This document shows, in pieces, positions 28,062 through 36,078 of a stretch of 58,225 nt of DNA. Each line of letters starts with the position of its first letter. Position 1 is the stretch's first letter. Under the pieces are notes generated by a model. That model was not told the DNA's origin and searched no databases. It saw only the letters and a list, made by a program, of their open reading frames with translations. Both the position numbers and the translations under genes were made by a program. Source of the stretch: Stenotrophomonas sp. HITSZ_GD (GTDB lineage Bacteria > Pseudomonadota > Gammaproteobacteria > Xanthomonadales > Xanthomonadaceae); NCBI RefSeq assembly GCF_029543105.1, contig NZ_JARQXB010000016.1, positions 1 to 58,225 on the forward strand, read 5' to 3'.

Positions 28062-29482
28062 TGATCCGACAGGCATTGACCGCGGCCATCGCCGCGGTCG
28101 TCCTGGCCGGCTGCGCGGTTGGCCCGGACTACAAGGCCGGTCCCGCGCCCAGCGTGGTGCTGCAGGGCGCGCAGGATCCGGCATTCAACAGCGAGTCGCC
28201 GGTGGGACAGTGGTGGGCGCAGTTCGATGACCCGGTGCTGGAAGGCATGGTGCGCGACGCGCTGGTGGCCAACCACGACCTTCGCATCGCGATGGCGCGG
28301 GTGAAGGAGGCACGCTCGGTGTTCGTCGAGCGCCGCCTGGACCAGGCCCCGCATGTCACCGCCGGCGGCGACTACGACCGCCGCAAGCAGCCGGACCTGA
28401 CCACGCCGGACGGCGAGCGGGTGCTGAGCGAAAGCTACTCGCTCGGCTTCGATGCGCGCTGGGAACTGGACCTGTTCGGCCGCCAGCGCCGTGCCGCCGA
28501 AGCGGCGCGCGCGGACCTGGATGCCGAGCAGGCCGGGCTGGCCGACGCGCAGGTCACCGTCGCGGCGGAAGTGGCGCGCAACTACTTCGAACTGCGCGGC
28601 GTGCAGAAGCGTATCGAGGTGGCCCAGCACACGCTGGTGAACCTGCGCGACACCCAGCAGCTGACGCAGACGCGCTGGCAGCTGGGCGCGGGCAGCGAAC
28701 TGGACGTGCAGAGCAGCCGGGCGCGGTTGAAGGCCATCGAGGCCGACATCCCGCTGCTGGAAGTGGCGCAGGCGCAATACCGGCACCGGCTGGCGGTGCT
28801 GGTGGGGCGGCAGCCGAACGCGCTGGACGCGCTGCTCGTGCCGCGGCCGACCCCGGCCTATGCGCGGCCGTTGCCGCTCGGCGATACCGCCGCGCTGCTG
28901 CGCCAGCGCCCGGACGTGCGTCGTGCCGAGCGCGAGCTGGCCGCCTCCACGGCCCGTGTCGGCGTGGCGACGGCCGACCTGTTCCCGCGCATCAGCCTCA
29001 GCGGCTTCGTCGGCTTCCTGTCCGGCGATGCCGGTTCGCTTACCAACAGCGGCAGCAAGGCGTGGTCGGTGACGCCGTCGATCAGCTGGGCCGCGTTCGA
29101 CTTCGGCACCGTGCGGGCCAGGTTGCGCGCGAGCCAGGCGCAGGCCGACGGCGCGTTGGCGCAGTACGAGCAGAGCGTGCTGCTGGCGCTGGAGGACACC
29201 GAGAACGCGCTGACCGCCTATTCGCGGCAGCAGTCGCGGCTGGCCATTGTCGCCGAGCAGGCCGACGCGGCGCGCAAGGCCGAGGCGCTGGCGGAGATCC
29301 GCTACCGCGAAGGGTCGGAGGATTTCCTGACCCTGCTCGACGCACAGCGCACGCAGCTGCAGGCCGACGACGCACTGGCCGACGCGCAGGCGCAGGTGAA
29401 TGTCGGCGTGGTGGCGGTGTACAAGGCGCTGGGCGGCTGGCGCACGCCGGTGGCCGAGGATGCGGCGGTGGCGTTGCGCTGA
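28061..29482 (+). CDS. smeX: Outer-membrane efflux channel lipoprotein, SmeX-like
   Basis: A 473-aa TolC/OprM-family protein with lipobox LAGCAVGPDYK, so it is acylated at Cys near residue 19. The tandem OEP domains show the repeated helical pattern (RVKEARSVFVERR and later ERELAASTARVGVATADLFP). It completes the tripartite pump. It is translationally linked to the SDR gene, and a strong terminator follows. Confidence 0.92.
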   Translation: MIRQALTAAIAAVVLAGCAVGPDYKAGPAPSVVLQGAQDPAFNSESPVGQWWAQFDDPVLEGMVRDALVANHDLRIAMARVKEARSVFVERRLDQAPHVTAGGDYDRRKQPDLTTPDGERVLSESYSLGFDARWELDLFGRQRRAAEAARADLDAEQAGLADAQVTVAAEVARNYFELRGVQKRIEVAQHTLVNLRDTQQLTQTRWQLGAGSELDVQSSRARLKAIEADIPLLEVAQAQYRHRLAVLVGRQPNALDALLVPRPTPAYARPLPLGDTAALLRQRPDVRRAERELAASTARVGVATADLFPRISLSGFVGFLSGDAGSLTNSGSKAWSVTPSISWAAFDFGTVRARLRASQAQADGALAQYEQSVLLALEDTENALTAYSRQQSRLAIVAEQADAARKAEALAEIRYREGSEDFLTLLDAQRTQLQADDALADAQAQVNVGVVAVYKALGGWRTPVAEDAAVALR

Positions 29483-29505
29483 GGATGGGCGGCCCAAGAA
29501 GTGAG

Positions 29506-29540
29506 AAGCCCCGGTGCCGAAAACACCGGGGCTTTTTTTA
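29506..29540 (+). terminator. Terminator of the RND efflux operon
   Basis: AAGCCCCGGTG (29506-29516) pairs with CACCGGGGCTT (29524-29534), an 11-bp stem with a 7-nt loop followed by TTTTT. It lies 23 nt after the last gene. Confidence 0.9.
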
Positions 29541-29596
29541 TGCAGGCCGAAGGCAGCACGCCACGCGCCGGGCCTTGCCGGCCGTCTGGCGCATCG

Positions 29597-30670
29597 TCAC
29601 AGGTGATCGGCGATGCGATAACTGTCGCGGCCGTTGTTCTTGGCAAGGTACAGCGCGGCGTCCGCGCGCGAGAACCAGTCCTGCCAATGGGTTTCGCCGG
29701 CGTGCCGCGCCGCGCCCAGCGACACGGTGATCTTCCCGCCGGGCCCGCGCAGCGCGCCGCGGATCGCGCGCCGCAACCGTTCGGTCGCCAGTTCCAGTTC
29801 GGCCAGCGATTCCACCCGCAGCAGCACCACGAATTCCTCGCCACCGAAGCGGAACACTTCGTCGTCGCCGCGCACCTCGAAGCGCAGGATGGTCGCCAGG
29901 TCGGCGAGGGCGGCATCGCCGGCGGCGTGGCCGTAGAGGTCGTTGATGTCCTTGAAGTGGTCCAGGTCCAGGATGATCAGCCCGTTCAGGCGCTCGTGCT
30001 CGCGCCGCTCCTCGATCTGGCGGGTAAGCGTGCGTTCGAGCATGCGCCGGTTCGGCAGCCCGGTCAGCGCGTCCAGCGAGGCCATTTCCTCCAGCTGGAC
30101 GCGGTCGTCCTGGATGCGCAGCGAGAACGCCAGGCCCAGCACCAGGGTGAGCAAGCTCACCGCGATGACCGACACGCCTTGGCCGATGCTGGTGAGCAGC
30201 CCCGGCAGCAGGATCGGCGCCAGCACCAGCGGCACGTTCATCACCACCGCGCGGCGCGGTTCGCACAGGAAGTAATTGACCATGAGGGTCGGGAACAGCC
30301 AGGGCAGGGCGGTGGCACCGCTGAAGCTGCAGCCCAGCAGGCAGCCGCCCACGTTGACCGCGGCGATCCACAGGCCTTGCTGCCCCACGTGCACGGCGCG
30401 GCGCATGCGCCAGGCACGAAACGCGGCCAGCGCGGCCAGCCCGGCCGACAGGCCCGCGCCCAGCCGCTGTCCATCCCAGGCCAGGGCGATGGCGTACAGC
30501 AGCAGGAACAGGGCGCTCAGCGGCGCCAGTACCCGGTGGGTACCGGCGCGGAAATCGCGCCGAAACTGAACTATCACGTCAGGTCTGATCCACGGAACTC
30601 CCCCGGACAACGGCCGCGGGATGACAAAGTTGACACCGCCGTTGCCGGCACGCGGTCCACGCCAGGGCAT
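29597..30670 (-). CDS. Membrane diguanylate cyclase (GGDEF)
   Basis: A protein of up to 357 aa. The N-terminal half has about five to six hydrophobic segments (roughly residues 45-185), and a GGDEF domain follows (about 195-355). DALTGLPNRR and the active-site FGGEEF are intact. RGDD lies five residues before GGEEF and fits the RxxD inhibitory site, so c-di-GMP synthesis with product feedback is expected. The true start is unclear: the first ~30 residues lack a good ribosome site, and an internal GTG before IVQFRRDF is an alternative. The 238 nt upstream hold no gene that I can support. Confidence 0.85.
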   Translation of the reverse strand: MPWRGPRAGNGGVNFVIPRPLSGGVPWIRPDVIVQFRRDFRAGTHRVLAPLSALFLLLYAIALAWDGQRLGAGLSAGLAALAAFRAWRMRRAVHVGQQGLWIAAVNVGGCLLGCSFSGATALPWLFPTLMVNYFLCEPRRAVVMNVPLVLAPILLPGLLTSIGQGVSVIAVSLLTLVLGLAFSLRIQDDRVQLEEMASLDALTGLPNRRMLERTLTRQIEERREHERLNGLIILDLDHFKDINDLYGHAAGDAALADLATILRFEVRGDDEVFRFGGEEFVVLLRVESLAELELATERLRRAIRGALRGPGGKITVSLGAARHAGETHWQDWFSRADAALYLAKNNGRDSYRIADHL

Positions 30671-30908
30671 GTGCGCCGGCGGGGCCAGGCAGCCTCACGC
30701 GGCCAGCCGACCGCGCCAGGCCGCTTTTGCTCGTAATACATGAAGGAGGGCCGCCGGTCCGTCCCCGACCCGCGCCGTCCGGAAGCCACGGCGGACAGCC
30801 CGGGTTTCCGCCGCCGATTGTAGCCATGCCCGTGCCGGCGCGCCTGTCCATGGATGCCCGCGGTCATGGCCGGTTTCGGGAAGCGCGCCGCCGGCCGCCA
30901 CGGTCGCC

Positions 30909-31136
30909 TCAGGTGCCGTCTTCGACGGGGCCGGTGTCCAGCCCGGCGTCGCGCAGCATGGCCTCCGCCTGCCTGCACACCTCGTCCCGGTCGGCCGGTT
31001 CGGCGACGCGCATCAACTCGTCGATACGCGCGGCGAAGGCCAGCCGGTCGAACGCGGCGGCATCGGCGGTGCCGCGGACCGGCAGGGTCTGCGCCAGGGC
31101 GCGCAGGTCGGCCTCGATTTGGGCGCGGGTCGGCAT
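30909..31136 (-). CDS. Small acidic protein of unknown function
   Basis: A 75-aa protein beginning MPTRAQIEADLRALAQTL. It appears entirely helical and rich in Ala, Asp and Glu, with a single Cys (DEVCRQAE). No family is recognised. The ATG at 31136 was chosen because the reading frame further upstream crosses the next small gene. It follows the 45-aa membrane-protein gene by 32 nt on the same strand. Confidence 0.55.
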   Translation of the reverse strand: MPTRAQIEADLRALAQTLPVRGTADAAAFDRLAFAARIDELMRVAEPADRDEVCRQAEAMLRDAGLDTGPVEDGT

Positions 31137-31168
31137 GGCAGGGACGGGGAGGCGTGCGGACCGCACGG

Positions 31169-31306
31169 TTACTCGCGCGGGACTTCCTCGCGCGGCACGT
31201 CGGCGCCGGGCTTGTTGCGCTTGGTGAACGCGCGCGTCACCAGGAACACCACCGCACCCACCAAGGCCACCACGGCCACCAGGAACAACCAGGATCCACC
31301 GCTCAT
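31169..31306 (-). CDS. 45-aa single-span membrane protein
   Basis: A short gene starting MSGGSWLFLVAVVALVG. One transmembrane helix (about residues 5-24) is followed by a charged cytoplasmic-type tail ending VPREEVPRE. A strong ribosome site, GAAGGAGAGG, precedes the ATG at 31306. The function is unknown. The good ribosome site and coherent membrane-protein composition are the support. Confidence 0.65.
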   Translation of the reverse strand: MSGGSWLFLVAVVALVGAVVFLVTRAFTKRNKPGADVPREEVPRE

Positions 31307-31468
31307 CACCCTCTCCTTCGCACACCGCATTACGGCAACGCGCATAGGGCATCAGATCGACGGTGACGCGGGCGTGCATGCGCGCGATGCCATTCATCCC
31401 TACGTATGCATGGGCAGCCGGCACGGACGCAGGCACACTGGCAGCCTGGCCCAAGCCGAGGGATTGCC

Positions 31469-33514
31469 ATGCGCCAAGAAATTGCCGTACCCACTTCCCG
31501 CGAACAGCTGTGGGGGCTGCTGGCCGAGGCGGCGGAGATCGAGCATCACCTGATGTGCTGCTATCTGTATGCCGCCTTCAGCCTGAAGGAGCACGCCGAC
31601 GAAGACCTCGGCCCGGACGAGCTGGCCGCGGTGCGGCGCTGGCGGCAGCAAATCCTCGGCGTGGCGATCGAGGAGATGGGCCACCTGGCCACGGTGTGCA
31701 ACATCCTCTCCGCGCTGGGCGCACCGGCGCACCTGGCGCACCAGAACTTTCCGGTGTCGCCGGGCTATCACCCGGCCGGCGTGGTGGTGAAGCTCACCCC
31801 GTTCAATGCGCAGACGCTGGATCACTTCATCTACCTGGAACGCCCGGAAGACAGCCCGCTGGCCGATGGGGAAGGGTTCGAACCGGCGCGCGATTACCAG
31901 CGCGACAGCCGCATGGACCGGCTGATGAGCGTGGCCACCGACTACGACACCGTCGGCGAGCTGTACCGCTCGATCAGCCTCGGCCTGGAGCAGTTGGTGG
32001 CCGCGCTCGGGCCCGAGCGGGTGTTCATTGGCGACCCGGCGCACCAGCTCAGTGCCGAGGTGGCGCGCTTGCCCGGCCTGCGGGTGGTGCAGTGCCTGAA
32101 GACCGCGCAGATCGCGATCACGGCGATCGTGGAGCAGGGCGAGAGCGCCGCGGCCGCGCAGGAGACGTCGCACTACCAGCGCTTCCTGGCGATCCGGCGC
32201 GAATACCAGGCCCTGCGCGACGCGCGGCCCGGTTTCCGCCCGGCGCGCATGAGCGCGCACAACCCGGTGATGCGGCGCCCGCCCACGCCGGAAGGCAAGC
32301 TGTGGGTGACGCTGGAACCCGCCGCCAGCCTGATGGACATCGGCAACGCGCTATACAACCACAGCCTGCGCTGCCTTTCCCTCGCTTACGGCGGCGTGGA
32401 CGCCCGCACGCAGCGCGTGCTCGTGCAGACCAGCATCGACCTGATGCACCTGTTGACCCCGGTGGCGACGTGCCTGGGCACGCTGGCGGCCAGCCCGGAA
32501 CTGCCCGAGGCCACGGCCGGCATCAGCTTCGCCACGCTGCGCGATGCGGCCGCGCTGTTGCCGGATACCGCCAGCCTGGACCTGCTGATCGAGCGGCTGG
32601 AGGAAATCCGCATGCGCTGCGGCGAACTGCTGCCGCGGCATGCGCAGGTCGAGGCCTTGCTGCAGGCGACCTGCGCCGGCTTGAAGCGCACCGTGGAGCG
32701 CTTGGCGCGGGCGCGCGAGACGGTGCAGCCCCTGCACGCCATGGCCGATGACGCGGCGGTGCTGGCGCCCTCCAGCACGACCGTCCCGCAGGCTTCGCCG
32801 GCCGCGGCGGCCGCTCCGCCGGCCGAGCCGGCGACCGATCCCTCCGTCCCGCACGCCATCCCCGAACCCATCGACGAAGGCCACGGCGTGCAGCGCATTC
32901 CCGGCCCGGCCATCGACCTGATCTACAACGGCCAGCGCTGCATCCACGCACGGCACTGCGTGCTTGGCCTGCCCGGGGTGTTCAAGGCGAACGTGGAAGG
33001 CCCATGGATCGACCCGGCCGCCGCCAGCGTGGAAGAACTGGTGACCGTCGCCCACCTGTGCCCCTCCGGCGCGATCGGCTACCGTCGCCACGACGGCGGT
33101 GCGGAGGAAGCGCCGCCGGCGGTCAACCTGGTGCAGTTGCGCGAGAACGGGCCGCTCGGCCTGCGTGCGCAGATCGTGCTCAACGGCGAGCCCATCGGCA
33201 TGCGCGCGGTGCTGTGCCGCTGCGGTGCCTCCCGGCACAAGCCCTTCTGCGATGGCAGCCACAACGACATCCACTTCCAGGCGACCGGCGAACCGGCCAC
33301 CGTCGCCTCCGAGCCGCTGGCGGCGCGCGGCGGCGTGCTGGAGATCGAGGCGGAGATCAACGGGCCGCTCTCGGTGACGGGGAACCTGGAAATCTGCTGC
33401 GGCACCGGCCGCACGATCAACCGCGTCACCGGCACACGGTTGTGCCGGTGCGGCGGATCGTCCAACAAGCCGTATTGCGACGGCACCCATCGCACGAACG
33501 GCTTCCAGGGCTGA
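31469..33514 (+). CDS. Ferritin-like / 4Fe-4S / double CDGSH fusion protein
   Basis: A 681-aa protein. The N-terminal ferritin-like domain is of the VioB/iminophenyl-pyruvate dimer synthase type, with metal-ligand motifs EIEHHL (about 26-31) and EEMGHL (about 68-73). A helical region (about 230-430) and an Ala/Pro-rich linker follow. Next is a divergent single-cluster ferredoxin (about 482-545; CIHARHC and CPSGAIGY). Two CDGSH iron-sulfur domains end it: CRCGASRHKPFCDGSH (about 582-597) and CRCGGSSNKPYCDGTH (about 657-672), with all Cys/His ligands present. It is probably a cytosolic redox enzyme acting on an unknown small molecule. ATG 31469 follows a GAGGGA ribosome site. Confidence 0.85.
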   Translation: MRQEIAVPTSREQLWGLLAEAAEIEHHLMCCYLYAAFSLKEHADEDLGPDELAAVRRWRQQILGVAIEEMGHLATVCNILSALGAPAHLAHQNFPVSPGYHPAGVVVKLTPFNAQTLDHFIYLERPEDSPLADGEGFEPARDYQRDSRMDRLMSVATDYDTVGELYRSISLGLEQLVAALGPERVFIGDPAHQLSAEVARLPGLRVVQCLKTAQIAITAIVEQGESAAAAQETSHYQRFLAIRREYQALRDARPGFRPARMSAHNPVMRRPPTPEGKLWVTLEPAASLMDIGNALYNHSLRCLSLAYGGVDARTQRVLVQTSIDLMHLLTPVATCLGTLAASPELPEATAGISFATLRDAAALLPDTASLDLLIERLEEIRMRCGELLPRHAQVEALLQATCAGLKRTVERLARARETVQPLHAMADDAAVLAPSSTTVPQASPAAAAAPPAEPATDPSVPHAIPEPIDEGHGVQRIPGPAIDLIYNGQRCIHARHCVLGLPGVFKANVEGPWIDPAAASVEELVTVAHLCPSGAIGYRRHDGGAEEAPPAVNLVQLRENGPLGLRAQIVLNGEPIGMRAVLCRCGASRHKPFCDGSHNDIHFQATGEPATVASEPLAARGGVLEIEAEINGPLSVTGNLEICCGTGRTINRVTGTRLCRCGGSSNKPYCDGTHRTNGFQG

Positions 33515-33642
33515 GCGCCGGGCAGGGCGCTGCGGCGCGCCTACGCCGGTTGCGGCGCGCATGCGGCGGCCGGCATGCCGTTGGTCACATTGACACCCGG
33601 CACGATCGCCGCCGAAATGGCGGCATCGATCGGGAGCACACC

Positions 33643-34959
33643 ATGGACAAGGCGGTGGTCGCGCTGTTCGGCGCGATGCTGGCATACGGCACTACGGCCC
33701 ACGCGGCGCAGACCTGGGTACTGCGGACCGAGCTGTGGGGGAACCCGGCGTTCTCCACGCTGCAACTGGACACCGAGGGCCGCGTGGCGAGCGGCACCCT
33801 CGACGGCGACGCTGCGCGCGGCAGCCTGCAGGGCGGACGCCTGCGGCTGGACGTGGAAGACCGCGCGCGCGACCGGTTCGACCTGCGCCTGCGCGACGAC
33901 CGTCTCGAGGGCCAGGTGGAAAGCGCCGATCCGAACGATGCGCAGCGCCGCGTCACCCATGCGGTCACGGGCTGGCGCCTGCCTGCCGCGCCCACCGCGC
34001 CGCGCACGCTGACCTACGTGCCGGCGGACTACGCCAACACCTTCGATGCGGACCGCGCGCCGGGCCTGGTGATCTGGCCGGGCGATACCGTGCGCACGCG
34101 CACGCTGGATTCGGGCGGCGTGGACGAACACGGCGTCACCCGCGCGCTGTTCGGCAACCCGCAGAACGGCCCGTTCTTCATCGCCGGTGCCGAGCCCGGC
34201 GACACCGTGGCCGTGCATATCCGCACGCTGGCGTTGAACCGCGACTACGCCGACAGCCTGGACAGCGTGGTGGGGCGCGCGCTGGGCAGCAGCCTGGTGC
34301 CGCAAGCCGGCGAGCTGGGCAAGCCGGTGCGCTGGACGCTCGATCGTGCCGCGGGCGTGGCGCGCCCCGCGCAGGCACAAGGCGCGCTGGCAGATTTCGC
34401 CGTGCCGCTGCGGCCGATGTTGGGCGGGCTCGCGCTCGCGCCCGGCTTCGGCGCGCCGGCGATGTCCACCGGCGATACCGGTCGCAGCGGCGGCAACATG
34501 GATTTCAACGAGGTCATTGCGGGCAACACGGTCTACCTGCCGGTGCAGCAGCCCGGCGGCCTGCTCTACCTGGGCGATGCGCATGCGCTGCAGGGCGATG
34601 GCGAGACTTCGCAATATGCGCTGGAAACTTCGATGGACGTGGTCTTCTCGGTCTCGCTCATCAAGAAGAAGGCGATCCACATGCCGCGCGTGGAATCGCC
34701 CACGCAGATCATGGTGCTGGGGCAGGCCGGTTCACTGGACGAGGCGCTGCGCTTTGCCAGCACGGGCCTGCTGCAGTGGCTGCGCGAGGATTACGGCATG
34801 ACGTTGTCGCAGGCGGCGCAGGTGCTGGGCTCGGCAGTGCGCTACGACATCGCCAATCTGGCCGGCCGCAGCGTCGGCGTGTCGGCGCGGCTGGACAAGT
34901 CGCTGTTGCCGGCGCCCAAGCGGGTACTCAGCGTGGATGACCGGCCTCAGTCGAGCTGA
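33643..34959 (+). CDS. Exported acetamidase/formamidase-family protein
   Basis: A 438-aa protein with a signal peptide (about residues 1-22, ending AHA). An N-terminal beta-rich domain (about 22-115) is followed by an acetamidase/formamidase-like domain with GLVIWPGDTVRTRTLD, GPFFIAGAEPGD, GGNMDFNEV and YLPVQQPGGLLYLGDAHALQGDGE, the typical motifs of the family. It would hydrolyse short amides, here in the periplasm. Family members are usually cytosolic, so the signal peptide is notable. Its 3' end overlaps the convergent 59-aa gene by 13 nt. It follows the ferritin/CDGSH gene by 128 nt. Confidence 0.85.
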   Translation: MDKAVVALFGAMLAYGTTAHAAQTWVLRTELWGNPAFSTLQLDTEGRVASGTLDGDAARGSLQGGRLRLDVEDRARDRFDLRLRDDRLEGQVESADPNDAQRRVTHAVTGWRLPAAPTAPRTLTYVPADYANTFDADRAPGLVIWPGDTVRTRTLDSGGVDEHGVTRALFGNPQNGPFFIAGAEPGDTVAVHIRTLALNRDYADSLDSVVGRALGSSLVPQAGELGKPVRWTLDRAAGVARPAQAQGALADFAVPLRPMLGGLALAPGFGAPAMSTGDTGRSGGNMDFNEVIAGNTVYLPVQQPGGLLYLGDAHALQGDGETSQYALETSMDVVFSVSLIKKKAIHMPRVESPTQIMVLGQAGSLDEALRFASTGLLQWLREDYGMTLSQAAQVLGSAVRYDIANLAGRSVGVSARLDKSLLPAPKRVLSVDDRPQSS

Positions 34960-35126
34960 TTGTTGTCGTAGGCGGCGCGGCCTTTCTGGGTGAGGTCGAT
35001 GTCGCCGTCCTCGCCGAACTGGGCATAGCCGCTGCGCACCGCCCAGTGCGCCTCTTCCTCCGTGATGGCCTTGCCTTCGCGGATCGAAGTGAGGATCTGG
35101 TATTTCTGGTCGTGGGTCGGTTCCAT
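34947..35126 (-). CDS. 59-aa protein of unknown function
   Basis: A short gene reading MEPTHDQKYQILTSIREGKA, then an acidic region with GQFGEDGDIDL-like composition (AQFGEDGDIDLTQKG) and ending NNQLD. The sequence is well-formed, helical then mixed, with no recognised domain. The shadow frame over the same bases is Arg/Pro/Thr-rich and was rejected. It converges on the acetamidase-like gene with a 13-nt overlap. Confidence 0.6.
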   Translation of the reverse strand: MEPTHDQKYQILTSIREGKAITEEEAHWAVRSGYAQFGEDGDIDLTQKGRAAYDNNQLD

Positions 35127-35253
35127 GGGCGCCTACCGTAAGGGGGTGGCACCACGTTACCGACGGGGCGTGACGGGGATGTCGCTTTGCGGCTGACTGC
35201 ACGACTTTACATAGTGTTGATTGCATCGACCCGTGCGGCCATTCAACGTGGAC

Positions 35254-35401
35254 GCTCATCCGGACCTGAAGCACACCCGCTTCATCGCCGGTCCGCGCCG
35301 CCCGCTCGCAGGGCTTAGGTCGCCTACTTCCCATGTATCGCAGCATGCGCTGCGCATCCGCTTGGCGGATGGCCAGCCCGCCCTGTGGGAGGGGCACATC
35401 C
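35254..35401 (+). promoter_or_regulatory. Conserved leader of the 82-aa gene, copy A
   Basis: This stretch aligns with 39431-39585, upstream of the paralogous 80-aa gene. Shared blocks include GGACCTGAAGC, AGGTCGCCTAC, a CGCAGC-N4-GCTGCG hairpin and the ribosome-site block CTGTGGGAG. Conservation extends well beyond what a ribosome site needs. The remaining bases of the 35127-35253 gap hold nothing I can name. Confidence 0.6.
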
Positions 35402-35650
35402 ATGAACACATGCCACTACCGTGTGCGCACGGTAGAGATTTTTCATTTGGTCGACGGGCTCTGGAGTTCGTCGGTCTTCATCCATCGCGATGGCGACACC
35501 CTGCCGTTGCAGATACTGCTGCACGCAGGCAGGAGCCGGCACAAGGAAACGGCTCGGCATCTGGCGGCACTCGCCGCCAAACGCTGCTTGCAGGAGGCGC
35601 TCAAAGGCGACGCATGCTGCACTCAAAAGCCGCCCGAGAACAGTGCTTGA
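35402..35650 (+). CDS. 82-aa protein, paralogue A of a duplicated small-gene family
   Basis: A small protein with the core HYRVRTVEIFHLVDGLWSSS, closely similar to the 80-aa product encoded at 39586. Shared features are RVRTVE, VxGLW, the Ser/Thr-Val-Phe-Ile strand and ILLHAGR followed by a helix. The pattern suggests a short beta-hairpin followed by a helix. The function is unknown. The ribosome site GGGAGGGG lies 5-12 nt upstream. It converges on the 100-aa membrane-protein gene, with 15 nt between stops. Confidence 0.65.
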   Translation: MNTCHYRVRTVEIFHLVDGLWSSSVFIHRDGDTLPLQILLHAGRSRHKETARHLAALAAKRCLQEALKGDACCTQKPPENSA

Positions 35651-35665
35651 TCGCACTGCGTGGGC

Positions 35666-35968
35666 CTAGGCGCCCACCAGGCGAGGCAGGTGAACCAACA
35701 TGAACGCCGCGCCCCATGCAAGCGGTGGGGCGAGCATCCACCAGAAGGTTTCGTCCGGGAATTCGCCTTCGCGTTTCCACGAGACCAGCCCGCTGATGAC
35801 GAGCGCCAGCGTCGTCACGATCGCAGCCAGCCCGCCGCCTATCCACAGCAACAACAAGCCAAGGCAGCCATCACCGCGGCACTGCCAGCCGAGCACCGAG
35901 GCCATCGCCGTGGGAAAGCCGGACAGGATCACCCCCGTCGCTGCCAAGACCCGAAGCTTGCCCGCCAT
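35666..35968 (-). CDS. Small membrane protein of unknown function
   Basis: A 100-aa protein with three hydrophobic segments (about residues 8-27, 34-58 and 78-98), so an inner-membrane protein. It has CRGDGC between the first two segments. A strong AAGGAGGA ribosome site precedes ATG 35968. No family is recognised. It is followed by the convergent small gene and preceded by the EAL gene on the same strand, 110 nt away. Confidence 0.7.
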   Translation of the reverse strand: MAGKLRVLAATGVILSGFPTAMASVLGWQCRGDGCLGLLLLWIGGGLAAIVTTLALVISGLVSWKREGEFPDETFWWMLAPPLAWGAAFMLVHLPRLVGA

Positions 35969-36078
35969 GTTGTTCCTCCTTGATGCGAATAGTGTCGCGA
36001 GGTGCCTTCGGGTCGCTGGCCTCGAACATGTCGTCGGACAAGCGGGGCGTTCGGCCCTCGATGCGGAATCGGCGCGCG

